This document shows positions 44,629 through 53,802 of a stretch of 64,000 nt of DNA, in pieces. A program made the translations under genes and the position numbers. This DNA comes from Solobacterium sp. (GTDB lineage Bacteria; Bacillota_I; Bacilli_A; Erysipelotrichales; Erysipelotrichaceae): positions 124,001 through 188,000 of the forward strand of contig JAFWNG010000040.1 of assembly GCA_017510405.1 (NCBI GenBank), given 5' to 3'. The notes under the pieces were generated by a model that saw only the letters and a program-made list of their open reading frames with translations, ran no database searches and was not told the DNA's origin. Positions within the stretch are counted from its first letter, which is position 1; each line of letters begins with the position of its first letter.

Positions 44629-46653
44629 ATGTACACAGTCCTCATTCTGGCACAAAAGACATTGAATGATTTCAACGAGTTTTCTCCGTTGATGTCTTCC
44701 TTTGTGCAAAATGGAAATATCGGCGTATGCCGATGGGAGCCAAACGGAACAACTCTGGAAACGTCTGTTCCGGACCTTTATCGTCTCGTCAACGAGAAAA
44801 AGGAATGGAGAGCTGTGATCGTATGTACAGACCCGGCCGAATTCAAAGGTCATTCAGCCAGCAAGTTCAACCCGTTTGATTTTGATGAAAATTCAGATCG
44901 TACATGGGTCGATATGAAAGACGGAGAGATCCTGGACAGCAGGATCCCTCTTGTCCGGCTGACGCATCTGCTGGGAGGCATCCCTGCTCCGAATCCCGGC
45001 TATGAGGAATACTACGTCGATGAGAACAATGTCCGGGTCGCCAAAGTCAGTGAATATCTTCAGGCGCAGGAGGAGATCACCGAAGAAAGTGAATTGAAGA
45101 AGATGAATTCAAAACTTCTCCGGCTGGTGTATGTTCCGAAAGACTGCGAGACAGAGAAAAAAGCCCAGAAACAGTGGATGAAAGACCACTACCTTCCGGT
45201 AGTTTCTCCGACGGAGATCATTCTGGCTTTTGCCCGTGATCAGGACGATGCTTTCGATGCGTTTGATTCTGTGAAAATGTCCTGGAAACAGCACATGGAG
45301 ATCGACAGTTCCAAGTTCTGGGAGAGAAATACCTACCCGCAGAACTGCCGGTTTCTCGTTTTTGATTTTTCCAACCGCGGGATCATGTGCCATAAGGAAG
45401 AATTGTTCAAGTTCTGGTGCGGCGTCCTTCTGCTGAGTGTCAACAGAGTGGATCCGGATCTGATCCAGGCACACAGACTGTACAAGATCGATGTAATACT
45501 GAACGAAAAAGAACTGAAAGACAGTTTCGAAACAACGGCTGCGAAGATCAATACGCGCAAGTATCAGCTGGAACAGCAGGTGGAAAGAGACCGCAAAGTA
45601 CGCATCAATTCCAATGATGATATACCGGATTATGCGCAGACGATCAGCGTGAACTTCAAACAGTCTGCTCCGAAGTCGGAAAAAGAAGCAGAGTACGGTC
45701 TATACCGGGATGACAATTCCAATGATCTGTACGAATGGAAACGCTATCGTGATTCTGCCATCGGCAGCGTTTCGACGATGATCCGAAGAACAGAGCGCGT
45801 ACTGGACAAGGCCGCAACGGAATACAGAGAGATCTGTACATACAAAGAAAGCGACGTAGAGCCTCTGAATGAGTTCCAGGCGGAAGAAATGGAACTGTCA
45901 CTGAGTGAGGTATATCACCGGATCCTTCAGGATCAGAAAGAACTGCCGTCAACGGAACAGCTGGTAAAGACGGAAATAGAAAAAGCGGACAAAGAAGTCA
46001 TGACATGTCTTCGCCGCAGAGTCACCCGCAGAGAAGTGTACAGTATTCTTATTTTACTGACTCTGACACTTGTTCTTTTCTCCGTGAGCGGATTCTTTAC
46101 ACCGGGTGTGAACCGGATCTTCCTCGGCGTATATCTGGGTATGGCTGTCATACTGGTTTACGCGATCGTTTATATCTGCCTGATCCTGCAGCATAAGGAA
46201 CTGGGAAAGACGCTTACCGACTTCAGAAGCGGAATGATGACGATCATTTCGATCATTTCTCAGAATGCCGGTAAGTATTCGGCTTTCATCAGTGATATCT
46301 GTACACATGTGCACGGCAGAAGCTATCTGGATATTATGGATGATCAGAAGCGTTCCTATACAAATGAAGAGTCTATGAAACTGCGTCAGATCAAAGAGAT
46401 CGATCTGTTCAAAGACACGCTTTCTCTGTGGAATACCGCACTTCATCTCAACGCGAATATCGAACGCGGTGAAGTCAGCGTTTCTCCGTTCAGGGAAGAC
46501 GTGCCGGAGGGCAGAAAGATCACGGAACTTGACGCCGGCAAAAACTACAGAATACCGGTAGGAAGAAGCGGCTTTGAGATCATTTCTCCGTACGGTTTTG
46601 TTAAGAGACTTGAAATAGACAGGGAGGAGAATTACGATGACATACTTAATTGA
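44629..46653 (+). CDS. Unrecognised protein with C-terminal membrane hairpin
   Basis: 674 residues of no family I can name. The N-terminus (MYTVLILAQKTLNDFNEFSP, then WRAVIVCTDPAEF) looks like an alpha/beta receiver-like or flavodoxin-like fold. The middle is charged and helical. Two membrane helices follow at about 471-491 (SILILLTLTLVLFSVSGFF) and 500-522 (GVYLGMAVILVYAIVYICLI). The C-terminal 150 residues are cytoplasmic. It starts 15 bases after the tubulin-like gene and its end overlaps the next gene by 17 bases, so it is a tightly coupled operon member. Probably the membrane adaptor of the tubulin-like protein. Confidence 0.75.
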   Translation: MYTVLILAQKTLNDFNEFSPLMSSFVQNGNIGVCRWEPNGTTLETSVPDLYRLVNEKKEWRAVIVCTDPAEFKGHSASKFNPFDFDENSDRTWVDMKDGEILDSRIPLVRLTHLLGGIPAPNPGYEEYYVDENNVRVAKVSEYLQAQEEITEESELKKMNSKLLRLVYVPKDCETEKKAQKQWMKDHYLPVVSPTEIILAFARDQDDAFDAFDSVKMSWKQHMEIDSSKFWERNTYPQNCRFLVFDFSNRGIMCHKEELFKFWCGVLLLSVNRVDPDLIQAHRLYKIDVILNEKELKDSFETTAAKINTRKYQLEQQVERDRKVRINSNDDIPDYAQTISVNFKQSAPKSEKEAEYGLYRDDNSNDLYEWKRYRDSAIGSVSTMIRRTERVLDKAATEYREICTYKESDVEPLNEFQAEEMELSLSEVYHRILQDQKELPSTEQLVKTEIEKADKEVMTCLRRRVTRREVYSILILLTLTLVLFSVSGFFTPGVNRIFLGVYLGMAVILVYAIVYICLILQHKELGKTLTDFRSGMMTIISIISQNAGKYSAFISDICTHVHGRSYLDIMDDQKRSYTNEESMKLRQIKEIDLFKDTLSLWNTALHLNANIERGEVSVSPFREDVPEGRKITELDAGKNYRIPVGRSGFEIISPYGFVKRLEIDREENYDDILN

Positions 46654-49600
46654 ACTGATCCCTTATATTTCAATGCTGTTCGTTCTGTGCGTTCTGTACT
46701 TTGTAATGAGCATCCTCTCCATCCGAAAAGAGAAACGGTACCTGTCGTATCCGCTGGTCCTGCTTTCTCCGATCATTCTGACAGTCCTCTCGGTGCTGTG
46801 TTACCGGCTCATGCGGGTCATCGACTTTGCCGGTACATTTCTGAGCAGCATCATGAACGGTTCGTTCATGATCGTGGGATGGAACGCGCTGCTGTTTATC
46901 GTATATATGATCATTCGGAGCATCATCAACGGCATCCTGTCAGCCCGGGGAGAAGTACCGGATATGCTGGCGGAAAACTGCCGGAATTACTACACTCTGG
47001 ATGAAGAATATCACCTGTACTTCTTTAATGAAGACCATATCAATTTCCGCCGGATCATCAATGCTCTGACGGTATTCACGATCGTATTTACGGCCGGCCT
47101 GCTTACGTATATCGCAATGCATCCGGGCGGCCAGGACTACGCGTACCGGATCTTCCCGATCGCAGCGATGCTGGTGATCGCGGAAGTTGAACTGTTCCTG
47201 AGCGGCTATATCAAACAGGAATACTGTGATCACATCGGCGGAAAAGCTATTACTTCCAGTGTCTACAGCAATTATTCACGCCTGCGTCAGGTCTATGAAA
47301 AACTGCTTCCGGAAGACCTTCTGAAGGCGCATACCGGAAATGAGTTCCAGGCGAAAGACGGGGCTTCGGACTTTATCAATTCACTGGAAAAGTCGGATGA
47401 TGAGGCGGACCGGATCGCCGCCGCCTACTTTGACTCTCTGGAAGCCAGAAACGGATTGTTCGATGTAGATCTCATTGAACTCACTCTGAATCTGCTTCAC
47501 GGGAAAAGCGCAGTCGTCATGAATCCCTTCTACCGGGATCTGAGCGACTATATCCTGCTTCCGGTCGTCGATCAGCTGGTCAATCACCGGAACTGCCTGA
47601 TCATTGTCGGAAGAAATTCGATTGCGGATGATGCAATGGAATGGATCCGCGGCGTTCTGAAGGGATACTGCCGTACGGAGAGACTCTGGCGTGTCGGAAT
47701 GCTGGAAAACAGAAAGCCGGACTGCGAAGTCGGAATGCTTTCTTTCTCCCAGCTCTATGATTTTGATGTGGTCCGCGAGAACCGTGAGTTCCTGGAAAAT
47801 ACAGGATTTGTATTACTTCTGGAACCTTCCAGAATGCTTACGACTTCCCAGACCGGTCTGGCGAATCTGGCAGATATCATTAATTCCAAAAGAACACCGG
47901 TATACTGCATCAGCGATCATGACGCGGACGGCCTGGCAGATACGCTTTCTCACGTGCTGAAGGTGAACATCACGGATGTTTCTTCCGCACCGCGTCCGCA
48001 CAGCATCTATACGATCCTCGGATGGGATGCCTCAGGCGACTACCAGAGACAGAGAATGTTCGGCAAAGAGGTGCATTATCTCGGAAACGGTATTGAGATC
48101 GCTTCGGTGGCGCTGAAAAACCAGGTGCCGCATGTCAGCTGGTATTCCGAATCCAAAGCTCCGATCAAAGATATCCGCTGGATCGCGGGACAGTATTATC
48201 CGCAGATCTGCCGGTATGCCGGCATTGTCCAGCAGCAGAAATCGATCGATGACTACATTACATTCTCTTCCGATCTGTGGGGATCAGAAGTTGTACCGAA
48301 TGAATTTGTCATCGTTGAGGATGAATTCTGCAATCTGTTCTCAAGCGCCCGTGCATATCTTTCGAGAGGTTTTAACCAGACGTTTGTAAATGTAATCACT
48401 GAAAACTATCTTCTCAGGGATTATATGCGCTACAACTGCGAGATGTTCATCAGCGATCACAAAGCGATCCCTGCGATCTCTTCCGCATATGTGAAGAGCG
48501 AGCGGAATACCGTGCACCGGCTGATCCTGAAGATGGCTGCTGCACCGGTTCCGGAAAGCGAGATCATCCATGAGCTGTCGCTGATCAATATCAAAACAGA
48601 CGATATCTACGATACGCTGACGAAACTGATCACAAAGTACAGCGTTGATGTGCAGAATGACGCGATCATCACCGTTGAGCAGAAGAGCGGTCTCAGCCGT
48701 GATCTGGAACCGATCATCAAAAACTTCTATTCCATTTCAAACAAGACGTTTATCAGGCACTTCCGCAGGACCCTGAGAAATGCCTATTTCGTTGTGGAAG
48801 ATGAAGTGGAAGGCAGAGAGAATATCGATGCCAGACTGTATGAACACGTAACGCAGATCGTCATGCCCGGTCAGCTGATCATCCATGACGGAAAGCTGTA
48901 CCGTGTTCAGAGCGTAAATCCGGATGAATGCATTCTGCACAGAGCTTCGGATCATTATGCGGGAAGAAGATATTACAAGCAGAACCGTACATACACATTC
49001 TCCGCCAATGCGGAAACAGAGCATGTACGCCGCGTAATGGATATTGAGATCAGCAGAGAACGCAGGGATTTCAAGGTGACCTCATCCGGTTACTTTGATA
49101 TGGAAGAATACGGCAACCTGCGCTCTGCCAGATATGTGGATCTTTCCGATGATCCGAGCATGAAGGAATATGACCGCAGATACCGCAACAAAAATGTCCT
49201 TCGCATTAAAATGTCCGGAACGACCGAAAAGGAGCGTTATACGACGTCGGTATTACTGACGGAATTATTCCGTTCCCTGTTCCCGGAGGCGATCGACTAT
49301 ATTGCAGTCCTGTCGCGTGTCCCGGAGACAGTCACCGGTATTCTGCGCGACTTCAGCTATACGCTCGAAGGCGCATACGATGATGAATCGATCTATATCG
49401 TGGAAGACAGCGATATGGATATCGGTCTGATCGAAGCAGTCGACCAGAATATCATGCGTATCTTTGAAATTCTTGCGGATTATATTGACTGGCATGAAGA
49501 ACAGTTCCGGAAACAGAAAGAGGAACCTAAGCCTCTTCCCGCTGTTCAGCTGCCGGAAGATAAGAAGATACCGGGCGTGGAAGGCTTCTTCCGCCGGCTC

Positions 49601-50680
49601 ATAGAAGCCATAAAGCGGCTGTTCCGCAAGAAGGAAAAGGAACCGCAGCAGCCAGCCGGTGTAACGCCGGCAGCCCCTGCCGGCAATACAGGCGGTATTG
49701 TCGTGACGGACCAGGTTGAAGAAGATGTTGAGATCCCGATCGAATATGTACCGGAGAGAGATGTACAGGAGCCGGCAGAACCTGTGTTTACACAGAATGA
49801 CGGCGCACCGGATGATATCGAAATTCTTCTTCCGGCCGATGAAACGGATTATCAGAGAAGATGTTATCTCAAGTTCGGCTTTGAAGAGATCGACGCCAAC
49901 TTTGATCTCTTCAATCTCCGTGTTTACCTCAATAAGCACGGCTGGACGAACAATGCGATCACCAAATCACGCCACCGTGAACCGATTCCGGAACATCTGC
50001 TGGATATCGGAGCAGTGGAGACCTGTGATTTCTGCGGCAAACCTCTGAGCGGCGTAAACTATGAGAAACTGGCTGACGGCAGAGTCCGCTGCAACGAATG
50101 TTCCCGTACAGCGATCGACAATGTAGAGGATTTCCAGGAACTTGCGATGCGTACAAAAGCAATGATGGAAAGCATCTACAACATCAGCTATACGAAGGCG
50201 ATCACCATTCAGATCGCAGACGCCAAAGTCGTTGCGAAACAGAGCGGAATGCTGTTCAAGCCGACTCCCGGTTATGACGGAAGAGTACTCGGATTTGCGA
50301 GAAAAAAGAACGGTCAGTTCTCGATCCTTATGGAAAACGGAGCGCCGAGGCTTGCCTCGATCGAAACGTTTGCCCATGAGATGACGCACATCTGGCAGTA
50401 TGAGAACTGGGAGGAAAAAGACGGCAGACAGAAGATCGTAAAACTGTACGGCAGTGAGATGAACCGAAAGATCGTCTACGAAGGAATGGCTACGTGGTCA
50501 GCCTGTCAGATGCTGTACGCTATGGGAGAAACTGCATACGCGGAACAGAACGAAGCGGAAATGGCCATGCGTCAGGATGAGTACGGCGTGGGATTCCGTC
50601 TGTTCCGGGAAAAGTACGGCTTTGTGAAGAACGGAGATATTCCGCCGAATACGCCGTTCAATCACTTCCCGCCGCTTTAA
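46637..50680 (+). CDS. Polytopic protein: degenerate helicase-like core, zinc ribbon and HEMTH zincin
   Basis: Five membrane helices lie in the first 195 residues. Residues about 300-800 resemble a decayed superfamily-2 helicase: LVLLLEPSRM at a Walker B-like place, and PGQLIIHDGKLYRVQSV then ASDHYAGRRYY (about 746-780), a pattern known from Lhr/YprA-type helicases with DUF1998. No proper Walker A is seen. A Pro/Glu linker follows. The C-terminus has a zinc knuckle CDFC...CNEC (C1130, C1133, C1152, C1155) and a zincin motif FAHEMTHIWQY (H1247, E1248, H1251), an arrangement like LIM-DA1 peptidases. It starts inside the previous gene. I infer a membrane-anchored protease; the helicase resemblance is tentative. 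Confidence 0.75.
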   Translation: MTYLIELIPYISMLFVLCVLYFVMSILSIRKEKRYLSYPLVLLSPIILTVLSVLCYRLMRVIDFAGTFLSSIMNGSFMIVGWNALLFIVYMIIRSIINGILSARGEVPDMLAENCRNYYTLDEEYHLYFFNEDHINFRRIINALTVFTIVFTAGLLTYIAMHPGGQDYAYRIFPIAAMLVIAEVELFLSGYIKQEYCDHIGGKAITSSVYSNYSRLRQVYEKLLPEDLLKAHTGNEFQAKDGASDFINSLEKSDDEADRIAAAYFDSLEARNGLFDVDLIELTLNLLHGKSAVVMNPFYRDLSDYILLPVVDQLVNHRNCLIIVGRNSIADDAMEWIRGVLKGYCRTERLWRVGMLENRKPDCEVGMLSFSQLYDFDVVRENREFLENTGFVLLLEPSRMLTTSQTGLANLADIINSKRTPVYCISDHDADGLADTLSHVLKVNITDVSSAPRPHSIYTILGWDASGDYQRQRMFGKEVHYLGNGIEIASVALKNQVPHVSWYSESKAPIKDIRWIAGQYYPQICRYAGIVQQQKSIDDYITFSSDLWGSEVVPNEFVIVEDEFCNLFSSARAYLSRGFNQTFVNVITENYLLRDYMRYNCEMFISDHKAIPAISSAYVKSERNTVHRLILKMAAAPVPESEIIHELSLINIKTDDIYDTLTKLITKYSVDVQNDAIITVEQKSGLSRDLEPIIKNFYSISNKTFIRHFRRTLRNAYFVVEDEVEGRENIDARLYEHVTQIVMPGQLIIHDGKLYRVQSVNPDECILHRASDHYAGRRYYKQNRTYTFSANAETEHVRRVMDIEISRERRDFKVTSSGYFDMEEYGNLRSARYVDLSDDPSMKEYDRRYRNKNVLRIKMSGTTEKERYTTSVLLTELFRSLFPEAIDYIAVLSRVPETVTGILRDFSYTLEGAYDDESIYIVEDSDMDIGLIEAVDQNIMRIFEILADYIDWHEEQFRKQKEEPKPLPAVQLPEDKKIPGVEGFFRRLIEAIKRLFRKKEKEPQQPAGVTPAAPAGNTGGIVVTDQVEEDVEIPIEYVPERDVQEPAEPVFTQNDGAPDDIEILLPADETDYQRRCYLKFGFEEIDANFDLFNLRVYLNKHGWTNNAITKSRHREPIPEHLLDIGAVETCDFCGKPLSGVNYEKLADGRVRCNECSRTAIDNVEDFQELAMRTKAMMESIYNISYTKAITIQIADAKVVAKQSGMLFKPTPGYDGRVLGFARKKNGQFSILMENGAPRLASIETFAHEMTHIWQYENWEEKDGRQKIVKLYGSEMNRKIVYEGMATWSACQMLYAMGETAYAEQNEAEMAMRQDEYGVGFRLFREKYGFVKNGDIPPNTPFNHFPPL

Positions 50681-50695
50681 TGAAAGGAGAATACA

Positions 50696-51361
50696 ATGTC
50701 AGAAATCATCAATATGTACCGCAGAATCGCGGCACAGCTGTCAGAGATCGGAAACTCCTATATTAAAAGCGCGGAAGACACGATCCGTCTCATGGAACTG
50801 AGCGGTGAAGATCAGGACAGAGCAGAGTTTTTTACCAGTCAGCTGAAGGAACTGAAAGACTGTCTTGATCAGATCCGTTATTATCGACAGATCGCAGAAA
50901 AACATATTACCTCTACGAATACACTGCCGATCGTTCCGAGAGAAGTGGATCTGACAAAACTGAAGACCTGGTGCAGCCGGATCAACATCTACAGTGATGA
51001 TGATCCGTACGCTGCCAGGCTGTATGTACTGTGCTGTTCCAATGAACTGTATCTGGAGAAAAAGATCTCACAGGTCAATGACATTCTTACTGCTCTGGGA
51101 TGTGGAACGGAAGATTCGGAAGAGAAACTGCTGGAGAATCACGAAAAAGATATCACCGAGCAGTGCCGAGCATTATTTGAAAGCCCTGAATTTGAACGGT
51201 TCATGACCATGCTGTATCCGGAAAACGCTGTTCTGAAGCCGGAAGAAAGCAATACTGTTCAGACGGAACTTCCCGAAACTCAGGAAGACGGAACGGAAGA
51301 AGGGAAGGCTGAGCCGGCCGAACCGGCTGAACCGGAAGAGATGCAGTCAGAAGACGCATAA
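50696..51361 (+). CDS. Small helical protein of the tubulin-like operon
   Basis: 221 residues with no known family. The first 75 residues form amphipathic, coiled-coil-like helices (FTSQLKELKDCLDQIRYYRQ). The last 40 residues are acidic and repeat Glu/Pro/Ala (AEPAEPAEPEE). GAAAGGAG precedes ATG 50696, 15 bases after the zincin gene. No signal or membrane segment. Probably an adaptor within the complex. Confidence 0.7.
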   Translation: MSEIINMYRRIAAQLSEIGNSYIKSAEDTIRLMELSGEDQDRAEFFTSQLKELKDCLDQIRYYRQIAEKHITSTNTLPIVPREVDLTKLKTWCSRINIYSDDDPYAARLYVLCCSNELYLEKKISQVNDILTALGCGTEDSEEKLLENHEKDITEQCRALFESPEFERFMTMLYPENAVLKPEESNTVQTELPETQEDGTEEGKAEPAEPAEPEEMQSEDA

Positions 51362-51373
51362 AGGAATAAGACA

Positions 51374-52675
51374 ATGCTGTTAAACAAGATATTGGCAGTA
51401 CTTCTGGCAGTCGTATTCCTGACATTCAGCGGATTAGCACTTGCCGGTCCTGAGCCTGAGAAACCAAGTGGAAATACCGAAAAGAAAGAAGAGAAGACGA
51501 TCTCTTTAAAAAAGGGCACAAAGTTTCTGGAAGAAGAGAAAGAACAGGAAGAGCAGGAAGGTCAGTCCTCGGAAGAAACGGAACAGACCGAACAGACAGA
51601 ACAGACGGAGCAGACAGAAGAAAACGAAGAGACGTCGACCGAAAATACACTGCTGTATATTAACGGTACCGACCATCCCTACTACTATCCGCTTCTGAGT
51701 GATGAAGAAAAACTGTTCTATGAGGGATACGAAAGAATCGCTCAGAATGCGCAGACGGCCGGGTATTCCACCAGCGTCTTTACAGCCCTGGATCCGTCCG
51801 CAGATGAATGCTGGAAGGCCAGAGACAAAGCATACGAAGCGATGTACATGGATCACCCGGAATACTTCGGATTCTTCCGGAAAGCCGGTACAAAATGTAT
51901 TTACTACAAGTCCCCGAACTCGGAGGGAAGGTATCAGGTCACCTTTACGGTAGAAACACCGTATAGTGACTATGAGCAGGAAATGACGGCGTTCAATGCG
52001 GCTGTAGAGACGTTCCTCGCAGATATTGATCGGACGCAGCGTCCTGAGCAGATCGCTCTGGCGGTACATGACAAGCTTATGGATACCGTGGCATATGATT
52101 ATTCCGCCCTCGAAGATCCGGAGAAAAAGGACAGCTACGTATACACTGCGTACGGAGTCCTGGTCAAAAATCTGAAAGGCCAGGATAACATGGCAGTCTG
52201 CGAGGGATACTCCCACGCGTATGTATATCTCTGTCAGCTGTGCGGACTGGATGTCACCATGGTGCACGGGGATGCGGGCGGTTCGCTCGACAGTCTCGGT
52301 GCGCACGCATGGAATCTTGTGAAGCTGGACGGAGACTGGTATGAACTGGATGTGACCTGGGATGACAATGTCGGCACGAACGCCAGAACAACACAGGGAG
52401 AAGGTAATTTCCGGGAAATGACGAATGCCATGAATGCCGATACAGATTTCTATAATCGGACTTCTCATGTCTACTTCCTTCTGACGACCGAAGCCATATC
52501 TCACCGTGCTCCTGCTGAAAATGCGTGTAAATTCGATTACAACGGCGGCTGGTATACGGTGTGCGCGGACGAAGATTATCATATCCGTGCAGGAACGGAT
52601 ACGCAGTCGACAGCGGATCTGACACCGACTGCTTACGGAGCGTTCCATTCGTATGAATCGATCATGGCGGAGTAG
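51374..52675 (+). CDS. Secreted/anchored transglutaminase-like protease-fold protein
   Basis: A hydrophobic N-terminus (LLNKILAVLLAVVFLTFSGL) acts as signal or anchor. A low-complexity Glu/Gln/Thr stretch (EQTEQTEQTEQTEE, about 72-85) is a spacer. The C-terminal domain has the papain-like triad of transglutaminase-like proteins: VCEGYSHAY (C276), GAHAWNLVK (H311) and YELDVTWDD (D326). Such secreted domains crosslink or cleave peptides at the surface. It ends the six-gene operon, 12 bases after the previous gene, and is followed by a bidirectional terminator. It could act on the vWA surface subunit of the same operon; this is inference. Confidence 0.88.
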   Translation: MLLNKILAVLLAVVFLTFSGLALAGPEPEKPSGNTEKKEEKTISLKKGTKFLEEEKEQEEQEGQSSEETEQTEQTEQTEQTEENEETSTENTLLYINGTDHPYYYPLLSDEEKLFYEGYERIAQNAQTAGYSTSVFTALDPSADECWKARDKAYEAMYMDHPEYFGFFRKAGTKCIYYKSPNSEGRYQVTFTVETPYSDYEQEMTAFNAAVETFLADIDRTQRPEQIALAVHDKLMDTVAYDYSALEDPEKKDSYVYTAYGVLVKNLKGQDNMAVCEGYSHAYVYLCQLCGLDVTMVHGDAGGSLDSLGAHAWNLVKLDGDWYELDVTWDDNVGTNARTTQGEGNFREMTNAMNADTDFYNRTSHVYFLLTTEAISHRAPAENACKFDYNGGWYTVCADEDYHIRAGTDTQSTADLTPTAYGAFHSYESIMAE

Positions 52676-52720
52676 GACTAATATAGCGTCATTCCGCTGA
52701 GCATTGTTGATGAACAGGAA

Positions 52721-52750
52721 AAGGCAGCCCGTTTCAACGCGGGCTGCCTT
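52721..52750. terminator. Bidirectional terminator between operon end and RCC1-like gene
   Basis: AAGGCAGCCCG pairs with CGGGCTGCCTT; T runs flank it on both strands. It lies 46 bases after the transglutaminase-like stop codon. Confidence 0.85.
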
Positions 52751-52774
52751 TCATCTGGTATAGATCCGTCTGAG

Positions 52775-52805
52775 AGGATGCTGTAAATCATGGATACAGC
52801 ATCCT
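52775..52805 (-). terminator. 11-bp hairpin after the RCC1-like gene
   Basis: AGGATGCTGTA (52775-52785) and TACAGCATCCT (52795-52805) are perfect inverse complements. There is no T run on the minus strand, so termination may need the bidirectional terminator just beyond. Confidence 0.5.
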
Positions 52806-52809
52806 GGTT

Positions 52810-53724
52810 TCAGCGTCTTTCCCCAACAGCGATGACGAATGCGTTTCCGGACCATTCGGATCCGACCGCAAACGATGTGACGTTCCAGTTTTCCGGAAAG
52901 ACCGGTTTATTGATTTCGTGATCCGGCAGATTCCGGTTCATTACCGGCAGGACTCTGCCGTCTGCTGTTTTTGTCATCACGGTATAGCAGAACACTCCGT
53001 CCAGGGAATCCGCCGGAGCCGTAAACAGTACTGTTCCGCTGCAGTCGGTGATCGTTCCGTCTTTTTTCAGAATGATGACTTCCTCGCATTCTGAACCGGT
53101 CGGACAGAGATCGAGGACATCGGTGAATTTGGACAGAACGTCCTGCATATTGCCGTGCGGGCCTTGCGTGCAGTTCCTGCCGGCGCACAGGATCCTGCCG
53201 TCGTTCGTGATCCCGAATACAGCGCTCTGAAGACCTGTGACGATCCTGCGGACATCTTTCCAGCCGGATACCGCAGCGTATTCATCCATGTCTCCCATAC
53301 GCTGGGAATAATGCATATGATGTACGCGTCCGGAGGAATCCAGCGCAAAGAACGCGTCGGAAACATCCACCTGCACGATATCCTTCCAGGATTTTACTTC
53401 GTTATTGATATCTTCAAATGTGTGCCGGAATCGGTATCCGCTTTTCAGGGTATTGCGGACCGGCTGTTTTGAGATCATGCACGTTCCGTCACTGACCAGA
53501 CCGACGGCAGAGCCGGGATAACATTTACTGATGGCGATCTGCCGGATCCTGGTCCAGTACTGACAGCGTGCGGCATATTCATCCGATCTGCACTTCTGCA
53601 GCACCCGGCCGTCGTCGGTAACTGCCATAATGCAGTCCGTGCCGGCATAGACACTGCGTATGGATTCCTTTTCCCAGTCTTTCAGGGAAAACGGGATATT
53701 GTTCGTATACAGTAATCTGCCCAT
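52810..53724 (-). CDS. RCC1-like beta-propeller protein
   Basis: 304 residues made of repeated units that end in a fixed pattern: IMAVTDDGRVL, AVGLVSDGTCMI, FFALDSSGRVHH, VFGITNDGRILCAG, VIILKKDGTITD and VMTKTADGRVLPV, each after a Trp/Val stretch such as WKDVRRI. This alternation is that of RCC1/BLIP-II-type propellers, here about six blades. No signal peptide, so probably cytoplasmic, where it would be a protein-protein interaction module. The partner is unknown. It is convergent with the transglutaminase-like operon and in the same direction as the zinc-ribbon gene. Confidence 0.75.
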   Translation of the reverse strand: MGRLLYTNNIPFSLKDWEKESIRSVYAGTDCIMAVTDDGRVLQKCRSDEYAARCQYWTRIRQIAISKCYPGSAVGLVSDGTCMISKQPVRNTLKSGYRFRHTFEDINNEVKSWKDIVQVDVSDAFFALDSSGRVHHMHYSQRMGDMDEYAAVSGWKDVRRIVTGLQSAVFGITNDGRILCAGRNCTQGPHGNMQDVLSKFTDVLDLCPTGSECEEVIILKKDGTITDCSGTVLFTAPADSLDGVFCYTVMTKTADGRVLPVMNRNLPDHEINKPVFPENWNVTSFAVGSEWSGNAFVIAVGERR

Positions 53725-53764
53725 ATTATTCTTGTATCCTCTGTTCTGTGTAAGATATCAATCA

Positions 53765-53797
53765 AAAATACGCAGGATGCTCAGACGGCATCCTGCG
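53765..53797 (-). terminator. Terminator of the zinc-ribbon/SH3 gene
   Basis: CGCAGGATGC pairs with GCATCCTGCG across TCAGACG; the minus-strand tail is TATTTTTGATT. Confidence 0.8.
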
Positions 53798-53802
53798 CAG
53801 GA

